Assembly (NCBI GenBank): GCA_002102555.1
Contig: MCFL01000035.1
Span: forward strand, 124,001-188,000
Direction: 5' to 3'
Source: Catenaria anguillulae PL171
Lineage: Eukaryota; Blastocladiomycota; Blastocladiomycetes; Blastocladiales; Catenariaceae
DNA: 64,000 nucleotides
Under the pieces are notes generated by a model. It had not been told where the DNA came from. It searched no databases and was given only the letters and a program-made list of their open reading frames with translations. Each line of letters begins with the position of its first letter. Position 1 is the stretch's first letter. Made by a program: the position numbers and the translations under genes. This document shows, one piece after another, positions 33,074 through 45,324 of the stretch.

Positions 33074-36000
33074 TCAAACATCGACTTCCTCGTCATTCTC
33101 TTCTCCTTCGTCGTCTCCTTCTGCCTCTCGACCACTCGCCTCTTCGTCCTCGTCTTTCTCGCTGGCACTCACCTCCTCCTTCAACCTACTGCTCCCACCG
33201 TCCCGACCACCACCGCGGCCTCTTCCCCTGCCCCTGCCACGCCCACGACCGCGCGGCGTCACCATGGGCAGCATGACTGGCTTGAACTTGCGATCTCCGC
33301 TCCTTACCGACCTGCGTGTCGTGCGCACATTTGACTCTTCTTCTTCATCCTCGTCCTCGTTGCTGCTTGAGCTGCTGCTGCTACTTGACGAATCGTCCTC
33401 CTTCTTCTTTCCGCTCTCGTCATCGGAGGCCTCATGACTCGACCTGGCGGTTGCCGCGCGTCCTCCTCGCGTTGCACCACCGCCACGTGCGCCACGTCCA
33501 CGCGACCCGCCACGGCCTCTCCCGCGACCCCTTCCCCTCGGCCGCCCCCTGCCCCTCCCGCGACCTCCAACCACACCGCCATTGCTCGCCTTGGTCGGAT
33601 ACGCAACCACCACCTCGCCCGTCACCACTTTGCCATGCGTATCCAACCTGACCACGCCCAGCCCAGAGACAAACTCGTACTCGCCCCTCGCCACACCCGT
33701 AGGCACCTGCACGGGCATGGCGTTCCACATAACTTTGTTGTTTCCGCCTTGTCCCTCGGGTGCGGGCGCTGCCGTGGCAAACTTGACGCACGCCAAACAA
33801 GGGTGCGACTCTGTGACGCTGGCATCGCACGCCACATGGACCTTGCGCGAACACGTTGGGCATTTCACCGTGGCCGACGCTGCGTGCGCTGGGTGGCGGT
33901 CCGTGCGCAAGCACACGGGACACAGGTTGTTAGCCACAAGCGATGCGTGGCATGGAGCACAGTAGGTGCCCAGGTACGTGTGTGAGGTAGGGTCCGTCAC
34001 ATGCGTCAGATCAAAGGACGCGGGTGGAGGCAACGCAGGCGTAGGCGTGGGCGTGGGTGTGGGCGCGGCGCCACTTGCCGGTGAGGTTGGCGCCGAAATA
34101 GGTTTGGTGGGCGACGACGACGGCGGCAGATCCGTGAGCTCCGAACTCGTTGGCGACGCGGGTGGGATATCCACGTCCATCTTATCCTCCTTATCCACAT
34201 GCTGCTCGTGCTCTTCTTGCGGTTGCGCTTCCTGCTTGTTGTTGCTCCTCACCCCATGCCCGTCCGCCCGCGCTCCACACCCCCAGCACGCAGCACACAG
34301 CGGACACTGCCACCCGCCCTCTGGCGCGCCCTCGAGAGGCGGTTGCAAACAGTACGTGTGCCAAGCGCGATCGCAATGGTCGCACAGCAACAACTCTGCC
34401 TCCTTACCGCTCGACGCACACACAGTACAGTTGCGGCACTCGGTGCACTGCCATGGGTACGCACGCGCACGTGCACACTGGTGCAGTTGCGTCAAGTCAG
34501 CGCATGCCGGGTGGTAGCTCGACGAGCAGTGGTGGCACGTCAAGGGCGACGTGAGGATCGACTCTGACGACAATGTCGATGGGGTGGCAAATGGTTTGGA
34601 ACACTCTTCGCACTTGACGGGCCCGTCATTCGCATCGCCATCTTCCTTGTCAGACGCTTGATTCTCGCGTTTGATGCCCGGCACCAGACTGCCCGAGCGC
34701 CGCCCGCGTGGCGTGCCTGGGGTGCTGCTTGCTGGCGTGCTTGCATCCTCATCGCCATCCTCGTCCGACTCGACCTCGGCCAGATCACGCATCCGGGACC
34801 GACGGCCTTGACGGCTTGACCGGTCGGAATCGGCGGGGCTTGCGTCGCGAAGCTTGTGGCGCAGCTTTGGGTTGGCGAGGATCTTTGCGCGCTGCTCGTC
34901 GGTTTGGTTCTTGTGATACGAACATACGGTTTCTGTCGTTGGCAAGAAAAGCGTGAGTGAGAGCAAGAAGGAGGAATCAAACAGTCAGGAAAACGCACGT
35001 GGCGGCTTGATCCATCGGGCACACCCGTCGCCCTTTGGCGTTAACCCAATGCACCTGACGGATCCACGCGGACTTTGCTCGACACCCACACTACCGGGCT
35101 TGATTGCGGGCATCTTGGGCGACGCGCTACCCATGGGATCGTATCCGGCTGCTGCTGCTGCTGCCGCAGCAATCAACATCATGTTGGGCACCCCACCCGC
35201 GGCCGCCGCCGCCGCAGCGTGCTGGCCCACGATGGCACCTGCACCCAGACCGGCGGCTGCGTTTGCCACGGCCGAAATGGTACCAGGCGACACCATGCGC
35301 AGGTCGGCATCGGTTCCTTGAATGCCGTGCACCACCGACGTGATGGGTGCGATGGGCGGGACGGCCATGCGCACGGTCGAGGGGAGCGGCGACCCGACTT
35401 GCAGCGTGTGTGTGTAGGCCGGGTTGGCCACGACTCTGGACTCGGATTGGCGTGAGTGGAACAGCGACAGGGACCCTTGGACTTGGCCATGGGTCAGGGC
35501 CAGCGGATGTGATTTCGCAGAAACTGAGGTCGGGAAAGGACCCAAGGTCAGGCTGGACGTCCACTTTGTTGCTGCCGAGGCGGTTCCTTGCTGCTGCTCC
35601 TGTTGTTGCTCAATCTCGGAAAACACGACGCGCGGCTCAATCTTGACCCCCGCCTCCTTTGCCCCAGACCCTTGCTCAATTTGAACCGTGACATTTCCCT
35701 CGGGCATGCGCGTCCGCGGCACCAAATACACGCCCGTGCCCACATCCATCACGCCCGGCACCAGCCCGCCTCTGCCCTGTACAGGCCGCGTCACCATCCT
35801 TTCCCTTGCCTCGCGCATTTGCACGCTGAAGCTGGCCGCATTGAGGGCCGCCTGATACATCCATTGGACATCGCCCTGGACATCACCATTGCCCGTGGCC
35901 ACCAGCGGCAACCCCTTTGCTTGGGCAAACTCATTGGCGGCATCCGCCGACTGTGCCAGTGCCTGCGCGAGATCCGTGCGAGCAGTGCCCGGCAACGGCG

Positions 36001-37176
36001 TCATGCGCGCAGCAAGGCGCGCGAGCCCAGACTCGATTTCCAGTGCGCCTGGCGGGATAAAGTGATGATGATTACCGCCCGCCACCGAACTGGACGCAAA
36101 CGAGGCCGCCGTTGCGAGCGATGTGGCCGACGAAGCGTTTGTGTCGCGGTCGCGCTGTGCGGGTGCCCCGAGCATGGTTGGTAGCCCGCCGTCGTCGGCG
36201 TCGTCGTCGTCGCTCATGCCCGACGGATAGTACACCTTGTCGCCGACAAAATAGTCGTCCTTGACGGGCTTGCCGCGGCGGATCACTTGGTGGCCGAAAT
36301 GCCGAAACACGGTGCGTGCAGTCAGGATGGTGATGTTGCGGCCCTTGAGATGGGTCGCCAGGTACCCTTGCGCGCACAGGTAGTCGCGTTGGGGCTCGTC
36401 GGTTGTGAGGCGAGTAAGGGCAGGGAACTTTTGGAACAAGAGAAAGCCGTCGCGAGCGCCGACGCATTTGGCGACTTCGGGGGCAAACACGTAGCGACGG
36501 GTTGGGTGGCGCATTGGAATAACAAACGACGACATTTTGAATTGCCGGTCTATGCACCATCGATTTGCGTCAGTGTCAGTCAGCTATCGACTGTACTTGT
36601 GAAGGACATGAGAGAATGAGGTGGGCAGACACAAAGCGTACCACCAAGCAACTCTCCGTCTTTTGTAATCTTTGTCTCGCCAACCTCATCCATATCCACC
36701 TCCTTGGCCTCCTCGTCTTCAACTGACGGCGTGTCATACACGGCGGCCTTCCACCTGCTGCGCTTGGGGGTCCCGTCTTCATTTGTCCCTCCACTGCCCG
36801 CGGCCCCGCCGCCGCGGCCAGATCCAGGCGGCCGGCCGCGGCGTTTCTTGACGGGCGGCGGGACGACGGGTGCATCCTCTTGAGCATCAGCGCTCGCGCT
36901 ACCTGTATCGGCTGACGCACCAGCCGGGGCAGGGCTGGTCGAAGCCGTGGCAAGATCGGCGTCGTCCTCGGTCCGCGGGCGCTTGCGCGGGTTGCCGCCC
37001 GTCGCCTCGGATTCGGGCTCGGGTTCAGGTGCAGTGGCAGCAGAGGTGGTGTCATCGCCTTCAATGTCAATGAGTGTGTCGGGTTCGATGTCTTGGTCGT
37101 GTGCTTGGTCACGGTCACGGTCGTCGGACGAGGGCATGGGCGCGTGTGCGGCGGCGGGGTCGGTTGTGTTGGTCAT
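33074..37176 (-). CDS. RSC7: Rsc7/Swp82-type chromatin-remodelling subunit fused to a double PHD finger, 3 exons
   Basis: Exons (minus) 37176-36642, 36549-34999 and 34932-33074 give 1314 aa. The N-terminus is acidic with NLS and AT-hook-like basic patches (KKRRGRPPGSGRG). The first junction rebuilds a Rsc7/Swp82 (CRSCT) domain, ~165-290: GETKITKDGELLG, FVIPMRHPTRRYVFAPEVAK, CVGARDGFLLFQKFPAL, TARTVFRHFGHQV. Residues ~800-915 contain a tandem PHD of the DPF type: CEECSKPF, CHHCSSSYHPAC, CTECRNCTVC, LLLCDHCDRAWHTYCLQPPL. A further Cys/His cluster lies at ~1013-1075. The C-terminus is RGG-rich and then acidic/Ser-rich. It should act in the nucleus in a SWI/SNF- or RSC-like remodeller, reading histone tails. 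Yeast Rsc7 and Swp82 lack PHD fingers, so the fusion is noteworthy. Confidence 0.85.
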
Positions 37177-37661
37177 TGTCGAGTTGGCGGTTGGCGGGCG
37201 GCCCGTGTGTGATCGGCGTGGGCCACAAGGATGACGGTGTTGGCCAAGACAGGTGGTGGTCGGCTGGCAGCCAAACGAGAATCAAATGGCTTGGGGGGAC
37301 GGAACTGATACTGAAATGAAGAATGCGCAGAGTATCGCTTTGCACCAGTGTAATAAAAATGTTGGCATTGGCATACAATATCGATATCGATCACATGTGT
37401 GAGAGAGTGAGTTCTGTCGACACACCGGCCGGACCGCCGATCTGTCAACGACGGAGCGGAGGGGCACTTGGAGCACAGCGTCTTTCCAAGTTCCAACTCG
37501 GCCAACTCCAACTCCAACTCAAAGTCTTCACCGGGGATTACCTATGTCGACTTGTGTGTGACAGGCGCTAGACAATCAGGTGGCAGTCCCATCCGAGACC
37601 TTACACATGTGCATCTTCATTAACCGAGACAGGAGACAACGAGACATTCATGTGCGAAAAA
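37177..37661. other. Intergenic
   Basis: Promoter of the Rsc7-PHD gene and 3' end of the sulfurtransferase gene. No coding sequence; a GATATCGATATCGATC-like AT-rich patch lies near 37,380. Confidence 0.45.
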
Positions 37662-38615
37662 TCAAGCATCCTTGACAATCTCGCCCCCTTTTGCCGCCCA
37701 CTCGCTCCAGCTGCCATCGTACACGCTCACGTCCTTTGCCAACCCGGCATACTCGAGGGCAAACGCCAGCACGGCCGCCGTCACGCCCGACCCACAGCTC
37801 GCAATCAAATCTTTCTTCGCAGATTCGTCGGCGCATAAATCCTTCAGCGCAGGCGCAAACAAGGCCCGCAACTCGCCCGTCGACTTGAACTTGCCGTCGG
37901 CATCCAACACAGATGAGCTCGGTACATTGAAAGCACCCGGCATGTGGCCCGACTCAATTCCGGGCCGCGGCTCCGGGTCCCGGCCTGCAAACCTGCCAGG
38001 CGGACGCGCATCCACAATGGTCGCCGCGCCCTGCGCAATCCGCTGGGCCACCTGATCCATGGTACGAATCAAGTCGGTCTGCAGCTCCGGCTCAAAGAAC
38101 CGTGTGCCAAACACGTTCGGGTCGGCACTCTGTGTAGCGTGGGCTTGGACGTCGGCCTCGGTCAACCTTGTTGATTCAACGTCCAAGCCTTCCTTGATCC
38201 ACCCGGCCAACCCGCCATTGAGCACGGCAATCTGCTCCTTTGGAAACCCAAACGCCCTTAGCGTCCACCACACGCGGCACGACGCGCGCACGCCAACTGG
38301 GTGCGAGTTGTCGTACAGCACAACGAGCGAGTCCTTGTAAATGCCAAGATGGCGGCACGTGGCCGCAAAGTCGCCCGCACTCGGCAGCATGTGCGGCAAC
38401 GTGGTCGCGTGGTCGCAGTGCACGTCCAGGTCAAAGAAGCGGGCGGTCGGGATACGTGGCCCGGCAAGGTATTCCGACAAGGCCGGCGGGCGGCCCGCCG
38501 TCGGCAGGTGCCAGGTCGTGTCGAGGACCGTGAGTTTGGTAGGTGGCGTCGTGCGCAGGAACGAGTGCAGCGTGGTTGGGTTGAGCAGCATGGGAAGGCG
38601 GCCGAGGAACGACAT
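37662..38615 (-). CDS. Thiosulfate/3-mercaptopyruvate sulfurtransferase (two rhodanese domains)
   Basis: A 317-aa intronless protein from the ATG at 38615; an in-frame ATG at 38726 would add 37 basic residues that could act as a mitochondrial presequence. Two rhodanese domains: residues ~1-150 (inactive, LVVLYDNSHPVGVRASCRVWW) and ~170-317 with the active-site loop CGSGVTAAV (Cys ~274). The CGSGVTA loop points to mercaptopyruvate rather than thiosulfate as substrate. Interdomain motifs NGGLAGWIKEG and VDARPPGRFAGRDPEPRPGI are typical. Role: sulfur transfer, cysteine catabolism and possibly tRNA thiolation as for yeast Tum1. Confidence 0.9.
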   Translation of the reverse strand: MSFLGRLPMLLNPTTLHSFLRTTPPTKLTVLDTTWHLPTAGRPPALSEYLAGPRIPTARFFDLDVHCDHATTLPHMLPSAGDFAATCRHLGIYKDSLVVLYDNSHPVGVRASCRVWWTLRAFGFPKEQIAVLNGGLAGWIKEGLDVESTRLTEADVQAHATQSADPNVFGTRFFEPELQTDLIRTMDQVAQRIAQGAATIVDARPPGRFAGRDPEPRPGIESGHMPGAFNVPSSSVLDADGKFKSTGELRALFAPALKDLCADESAKKDLIASCGSGVTAAVLAFALEYAGLAKDVSVYDGSWSEWAAKGGEIVKDA

Positions 38616-38932
38616 GGCGGTCTGGCGATGTGGATCAGAGGTGGCTGCTGCTTTGGGTTGGGAGCCGTCAATGTGTGCTTTGATACGGGCTTTTTTCTTT
38701 CTTTCGTCCGGCCTCCATACACCCATGGAGGGAGGGATTCTCGATACCGTTGGTGATCGAAATCGCGTCTCCCACAGGTCTCACGCTTTTCAAATCAATA
38801 CCGTAGCTGACGGGATACTTTCAAATTCGACACCGTTCTTCTTCAAGTATATGAATATAGGGACAATAGTACTCATAGTGAACAGATAAGGATCTATAAA
38901 TGCTCATACGACGTTCCACGCTCCACTTTAGC

Positions 38933-39648
38933 TTAGTTGCGGCAGTGGTTGCAGTCCTCGCCCAGCACAAGCGTCTTTCCCTCGGCCTTGGGCAAGGTCT
39001 TGCACCACACGGTCTGCTCGAAACCTTGTGTGTAAATGGACAAGATGTCGCACTCCATGGCCTTGAATGCCTCCAAGTCGACCAAGTTCGGGTGGGACGC
39101 CACTCGGATGACATGGCCATCAATCCTGTACTGACCAAGGACCTCGTACGAGTAGTGCACCTTGTCAGACACTGGCAACGTGAAGGTGGAGGGTCGAACA
39201 GTCTGGAAGGGCGAGTAGGCGTCCATTTGGGGGAATTCCTGAGTGTGGCAAACAGAAAAACATGGCATGGTATGAATTTCTCGTGAGTATGCCTGGGACA
39301 ATCCAGCACATTTTTCCTGTAGTCAACGGGTACCTTGGCAACACACTTGAACTTGCCTTCAACTACGGGCTCCATCACCGCTCCGTACTCGCCAACGCTG
39401 CGCGCATGTTCAAAGCACGCCTTGGCATCGGCAGCCTTGTCGCCGGTGGACTGAAGAGTCGCAATTTCGGCGTTGTACCAATCGGGCGTGATGTCGCGGC
39501 CCTCGAGGATGTAGTGAGTCTTGCACCCAGCAGGGTTGTACTTGGTGCCGTTGAGCAGGTCGCACTTGGGGAGGGTGGGAGCAGCAGGAGCGGCGTTGGT
39601 GAGGGCCACAAGGGCGAGGAGGGTCACGAAAAGGGCAGTGGAGTGCAT
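38933..39648 (-). CDS. Secreted 8-cysteine protein, tandem copy 1
   Basis: Exons (minus) 39648-39334 and 39238-38933 give 206 aa. Signal peptide ~1-20 (MHSTALFVTLLALVALTNA). The mature protein has eight cysteines, in KCD, GCK, ACF, KCV, ECD, WCK and the C-terminal DCNHC. Conserved blocks include EGRDITPDWYNAEIATLQST and LPVSDKVHYSYEVLGQYRI. It has a near-identical neighbour at 40859-41562 with the intron at the same codon. I know no family for it; a small disulfide-bonded extracellular protein is the safe description. Confidence 0.8.
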
Positions 39649-40858
39649 CTTGAGTGGTGGATGTGTGATTTGCTTGTGGAAGTGCGGTGTTATGTTTGGT
39701 TAGGATGATGGACCCGTTGGTTGAGAATACGCGGGTGTCGTGGTCGGCATTTGTACCATTTCTGACTGGCGGGTGAGAACTGCTTCAAGCCGCTCTCGGC
39801 GGGACGGGTGGCCGCCGTAATGCCCATGGGTGTGGCGGGGCTGATGTCGGGAGTCTCGGCGTTGATACGGTGGGGGGAAAGACGGGGAATCCGTTTCAAG
39901 CACGTTGTTTTGGCGAGACATTTAGCTAAGCAAGCACCGATTAGCGGGCGTGGGTGAGCATTCCCACGGTTGTCCTCCTGCAGCGCGAGCCTTTGTGAGA
40001 CATACCAACTGAAGTTTGATCGATCATTGTGTCGTGCTCTCGCTCCCTGGTGTACCGTGCAGGGCATGTCACGGAAGCAACCATTGTGGCACGCTCTAGT
40101 CATTAAAAGTAGCTGTCACTTCATTCCCGTGCATGTTTTTCGACCGCATAAAGCATCCTTTCACTGGTTCTGCCGGATCTCCACGACAACGAAACGAAAC
40201 GTGGACGGTGAACCCTTACGGATTGATCGCAAATAGAGCGACGTCGCTCCTCGGCGTTGAATTACCACATTTTTTACCACAGACATCGAAACTGTTGCAC
40301 ACCACAGAGTTGAAAGACTGGCAGGAAAGGAGGGAATATTTGTAAGCTGATGAACAGGACTGCAGACAAGCCTGTCGTCTGTGGTCAAGCAATCCTAACA
40401 TGTCCACCAATCTGTTCCAACAGAGACGAGTCGACGGCAAAAAGCATGCATAGATTGATGTACTTCGTCAGGAATTCGTTGATATGGGTCTTGGTGGCAG
40501 TCCTAATACTGGAATGGTGGTGAATGAAGCAGCATTTCGTTGCATCGCGCTGCATTTGTGTCGATACCTTTGAAGGCACGCTTGCATCTCTCCCATCCAC
40601 ATGTTTCCTTCAGTCGATTGTCGCAGCGAGAGGGATATTGACAGGAATTGCATATCTTGAGTATGCGTGTTCATATTGGTTTCGGTCAGACAAGAGTCCG
40701 GGCTTTCATGTGAAGACTTAAGACACGAGAATGTCTCACAGCGAACAAGATAAACTGGATTTCGACGCCGTTATTCTTCTAGTATATACGGATGGTACTC
40801 ATAGTGAACAGATAAGGAACTACAAATGCTCATTCGACATTCCGCGCTCCACTTGAGC
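39649..40858. other. Spacer between tandem secreted-protein genes
   Basis: The first ~300 bp match the region upstream of copy 2 (41,563-41,900), so the promoter was duplicated with the gene. The last ~90 bp match the 3' flank of copy 1 (38,820-38,932). The middle, about 40,000-40,760, has no supported gene. Confidence 0.6.
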
Positions 40859-41562
40859 TTAGTTGCGGCAGTGGTTGCAGTCCTCGCCCAGCACAAGGGT
40901 CTTGCCCTCGGCCTTGGGGAAGTTCTTGCACCACACGGTCTGCTCCCAGCGGGGGCTGTAGATGGACAAGATGTCGCACTCCATGGACTTGAAAGCCTCG
41001 AGGTCGACCATGGTCTCGTCAAAAGCAACACGCTTGACGTGGCCGGGAATCCAGTACTGGCCAAGGACTTGGTACGAGTAATGGACCTTGTCGGACACGG
41101 GGAGCGTGAAGGTGGTTGGGCGGACAGTCTTGAAGGGCGAGTAGGCTTCCATTGTGGGAAGGTTCTGTGGCGTAAACAGGCACAGATTAAGGGTGAGTTA
41201 TGGGAACCTGTGAGGTGAAGAAGCAAACAGGGTGCGACATCGGATCATACCTTGGCAATGCACTTGAACTTGCCATCGACAACAGCCTCCATCACGGCAC
41301 CGTACTGGCCATTGCTGCGCGCGTGCTCAAAGCACGCCTTGGCATCGGCAGCCTTGTCACCAGTCGACTTGATGGTCGCGATCTCGCCATTGTATTCGTT
41401 GGAGAAGTCGCGGCCCTCGAGAACGTAGTGCGACTTGCAGCCGGCAGGGTTGTACTGAGGTCCGTTGCTCCAGTCGCACTTGGGGAGGGTGGGAGCAGCA
41501 GGAGCGGCGTTGGTGAGGGCCACAAGGGCGAGGAGGGTCACGAAAAGGGCAGTGGGGTGCAT
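40859..41562 (-). CDS. Secreted 8-cysteine protein, tandem copy 2
   Basis: Exons (minus) 41562-41251 and 41164-40859 give 205 aa. Signal peptide MHPTALFVTLLALVALTNA; eight cysteines in the same positions as copy 1. Differences cluster in two stretches: the residues around EGRDFSNEYNGEIATIKST, and IPGHVKRVAFDETMVDLEAF. The last 25 residues are nearly identical (EGKTLVLGEDCNHCRN). The intron sits at the same codon (after AK). The duplicated unit includes upstream and downstream flanks. Confidence 0.8.
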
Positions 41563-42649
41563 CTTGAGTGGTGGAAGTGTGATTTGCTTGTGGGAGAGCG
41601 GTGTGATGTTGGGTTGGGATGAAGAACCCGTTGGTTGGGAATAGGCGGGTGTCGTGTCGGTATTTGTACCATTTCCTGCCAAGGTACGGACTGCTCGGGG
41701 AGTCGTCCAGTTCTCCGTAGCACTCGTCAGGGATGGTCCTTACAGCTCGACTGACGTCAGAAGTCTCGGCATGGATACGGTGGTGGGCCCGGGGAGCTGT
41801 TTCACGCACGTTGTGTCTCGGGGATACCCTTAGCTAAGCGGGCGTAGGGTGTACGTAGCGGACGCGGGTCGGCATTCTCGCAGTCGAGTTTGCGGTTGCC
41901 GGTTGGTAGAGTTGTGAGACGTGTATGATATGTAGGTAAGACCGTGTTTGATGCTGTTTGGTGCTCCAGGCCAGGCAAACGAATGGCGTCCCATTGCCTT
42001 GACCGCATGTGCAATGATGTCACTCTACGACCAGGGTGGCCCCGGCCCGTGGCACGCACTAGATGTACGGATCGGGGCGCTTGAGCTGCCGAAAGGTAAT
42101 AAGTTTTACCGATCCTCCATTAATATTCTCGACGCGAAATGAAGACATGAAACCACGGTGAACGTTTACCCTAGCCTAATTTTCACCCCCCGGTGGCTCT
42201 TTATGACGTCGGCGGAAAACAGAGAGGTTCCAATCAACAGCAGCTGGGAAAGGTGCACCTCGCTTCCTGCTCCCGTCCACGGCCTTTTGCGGCGCAGATT
42301 GGCGGTGGAGCTTTGCAACAGGAAAAACAGATCGCGAATGGAGTCAAGAAGCGCGATCAGCAGGACTTGGGCTTGGAGGGGTGAGTCAGGCGTGACTTGG
42401 TCAAGCCGCAAAGGACCGCCGATCTGACAATCAGTGTGAACCTTCCATCAGATTCGCAATCATGCAACGCAACCCCAATTTATCAAGACTCCATCGCTCT
42501 TCAAATTGAATGCACTGCGATGTACATACATGCTTCCGTGTCGCCTGCGTAAAGTCTCCCCGCCTGATCTCGTCCGCTGACCGCTTCCTTCTCTGCAGCA
42601 CGACGAAGGCTCCAACCTCCCGACCCGACCATCATTGACCAAACCAACA
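41563..42649. other. Intergenic, divergent promoter region
   Basis: The left third is the duplicated promoter of secreted copy 2. The right part leads to the CCDC124 gene. No coding sequence supported. Confidence 0.5.
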
Positions 42650-43714
42650 ATGCCGAAGAAGTTCACGGGCGAAAACTCAAAGGGTTTGTTTGTCCTCGCG
42701 TATCAGCACCAGATTGCACGTGCCCAATCTCACCCAGGATGTGTGGATTCGTCCAGTGACCGCGGCAAAGGAACGCAAGGCCGCCGCCCAAGCGGAAAAG
42801 GAATCAAAAGCGCGCGCCCAAAAGTGTGTCTCTGCTCATGATTCGCCATGTTGTTGTTGGCATTCCTTGCGAGGCTGACACTCTCTGGCTGGACACGCAA
42901 CGCGCGCATACAGGGAAGCCAAGGAGTCAGCCGAATGGGCGGTTGGCACAAAGAGAAACAAGCGTGAGGACGAAGAAGCCAAAAAGGTTTGCTGCCACAT
43001 CCCGAGTCATGCTCCCACCATTCTTTCCTTGATTGCACCACCGTCTCTGACTCTGATATTGACGCACACGCTATGGGGAAAAAAATCAGGCCGAGCGCGC
43101 CGCGAAAAAGGCCGAAGCCGCCGCCTTGCTCGCCAAGGAAGAAGCTGCCGCCGCACGCAAAGCCGCCACATCTGCAGCCTCGTCCAAATCGCTTGCCCCA
43201 CGCGTGTCGGGTGCCGCCAAAGTCGCCGCGCGCCGCGAGCAAGCCATTGAATCTGCTTCGTCACAGCTTGCCGAGCCCACCCCGGAATACTCTGCCTCGG
43301 GCTTGGACGCGGCGCTCGAGCTGCTTGACTTTACCGGAATCGGTGACGCCTCGTCTTCCGCCTCAAGTGCAAAGGCTGCAAAGGAGGTGGACAGGCACCC
43401 TGAGCGAAGGGCAAAGGCGGCGTGGTTGGCGTTCAAGGAGCGCGAGTTGGACGCAGCAAAGAAGGAGAATCCGGGGCTGAGGTTGAGTCAGTTGAACGAG
43501 ATCTTGTGGAAGCGGTGGCAGAAGAGTCCCGAGAATCCGTTCAATATGACGACGGTCGCGTACAATGCGACGGCGGACGATGGTGCGTTGCCTTTTCATT
43601 TTTCGCAGTTTATGCGGTTCTCAGGCCCTCACTCATTTTGCGTGCGGAATGACAGAGCGGCAAGTCGTGGAAGACAAGCGGAATGCGGCCTTGGACCGCA
43701 TGCGTGTGCAGTAA
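42650..43714 (+). CDS. CCDC124: CCDC124/Lso2-family ribosome-associated protein, 5 exons
   Basis: Exons 42650-42683, 42757-42823, 42914-42986, 43090-43582 and 43656-43714 join in phase to 241 aa. It starts MPKKFTGENSK, the family hallmark. A long charged helix follows (KERKAAAQAEKESKARAQK, AERAAKKAEAAALLAKEEAA). The C-terminal domain has DRHPERRAKAAWLAFKERE, NPGLRLSQLNEILWKRWQKS and PENPFN. In yeast and human these proteins bind vacant 80S ribosomes near the tRNA/mRNA channel and aid recovery from dormancy. The short, intron-dense 5' end is unusual for the window but every splice holds phase. Confidence 0.9.
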
Positions 43715-43803
43715 ACCCCCGACTTGGTTTTGTCGATTTCACGTTCGAGTGAAGCATTTCAGTGTGTATAGTCGTCGCTTTTGCCACAATGCACAGCCTC
43801 TGC

Positions 43804-45082
43804 TCAAAACGCCACATCCTTCCTCGTGCTCCGCATTTTCGCCACCAGCTTGTCCAACAAGGCATCAATTGTGCCAACCACTGTTTTCCCGACAAGCCGA
43901 ATCCCATTGGCCTCACTGTCGCTGCACCCGATCCACCTACTCAAGTGCCGCTTGACGGCATCGCGCGGATGCTTGAGATTGGGCGAGTAAAAGGCGGCAA
44001 TCTGCTCAGCGTCAAAGTAGTATTGCCTGTCGGCGAGAATGTGGACTCGCGGCTGGTGACCCGTGTCGTCAGTGTAGAATTGGATAAAGCGTAAGGCACG
44101 AGCGGTTTCAGGATTGGGATTGGTGCGTGTTATGTCGTTGGTGGGCGTGACAGTGGGCAGTGTACTCGTTGCGGTCGACGGCGTCAGTGGCGGTGGATGT
44201 GGATGCGGGCACTGGAAGGCAACAGGAAGAATGGCCGCCATGGTTGATCCAGGTGTGGGTGGTGTCTTGAACGCATGCTGAATCGCGTCCAGGCCAATGT
44301 CCACTTGGACCCATGCAGGTGCAGCCAGGTTTGGGGAGGTAAAGTGAATGCTACATTGGACCGAGTTTGTCGCGGGTGACACAACGACCTGGGGAGCCAG
44401 TAGCAATCGGTGGTGATGAGGAATTACAGGTTCAGATGAATACTAGAGTGTCAAGGAATGGAGGATAAACCTTGTCCAGGCGTGCTTCAATTGTGGTTCC
44501 TGTCAAGTTCTCAGGGCTGCATTTGCCAGTTCCTGTAGAGCGCGGCATGGGCGACTGCAAAATGACTGGGACTCCCAGCCCTATCCATCGCTGTTGACGA
44601 GATAACGGCCACGGCCATGTTCGATGGTTGGAAACCGCTCGGGAGATAACCCCGGGCAACGAGTCATGCTGAGCGACGGTGCTGCGGGCATTCACCCATC
44701 GATTGGGAACGCATTTAAGCAGAAAGCTTCTTGAAAACATGACTTTCAGAGCACTTGGGTCGTCGACTGCAGTGTGGAAGCGAAGAATGGCGGCCGATTT
44801 GGCGTCCGTGTGGGAAACGGACCATGGCGGCTGCCTTGCCTTTATGGGACAGCTGGATTCCACACCCATTGTTTGACCTTGGCCCTTCAAGTTGGCCATT
44901 CTATCGAGCGTTCGGGCGACTGAACTCGCTTGCCTGTGGATTCCTGCCGACAAAGAAACCGATGCAAGGAGCATTGAATTGAAGATTGTCCGAATGTCAG
45001 GGACAGGCTGTCGATCCATCCACCGATTCCAAACGAGTTCCTCGGGGTCTTCCATAGGCCTTCCATCGCATTGGACCGGCAT
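43804..45082 (-). CDS. New-domain family protein C, 2 exons
   Basis: Exons (minus) 45082-44471 and 44388-43804 give 398 aa. The C-terminal ~100 residues match, more distantly, the domain in proteins A and B: RQYYFDAEQIAAFYSPNLKH (compare RTYFLAGPLAGVFSPSLKD), then RHLSRWIGC and a helix TIDALLDKLVAKM in place of TIEAFEDYVLSH. The N-terminal 200 residues have no coiled coil and begin VQCDGRPMEDPEELVW. Function unknown. It is divergent from the Myb/SANT gene across 242 bp. Confidence 0.65.
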
Positions 45083-45324
45083 ACAAAGTATCCCCGAATC
45101 GAAACATAATACAGATCCTTGAAATCACGAAATCGGCCATGTATGCTGCCGCCTGACGACCGTCTGTCTGCGCACTCTTGCCCGTGATCTGCTCTGACCA
45201 CTTGGCAGGCCGATTGCCCTTCTCTTGCGGTTGGCTCGGCCCTCCTGCGTCCCATTTGCCCTTCCCGGCCCGGGCAACTGCCGTCTGCTGTCTGCTTGGC
45301 TTCGGCATATTGCGTCGCCCCACA
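45083..45324. promoter_or_regulatory. Short shared 5' region of protein C (-) and the Myb/SANT gene (+)
   Basis: A 242-bp gap between two divergent start codons; it must contain both promoters. The hexamers found at 10.97-11.15 kb are not repeated here. Confidence 0.4.
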
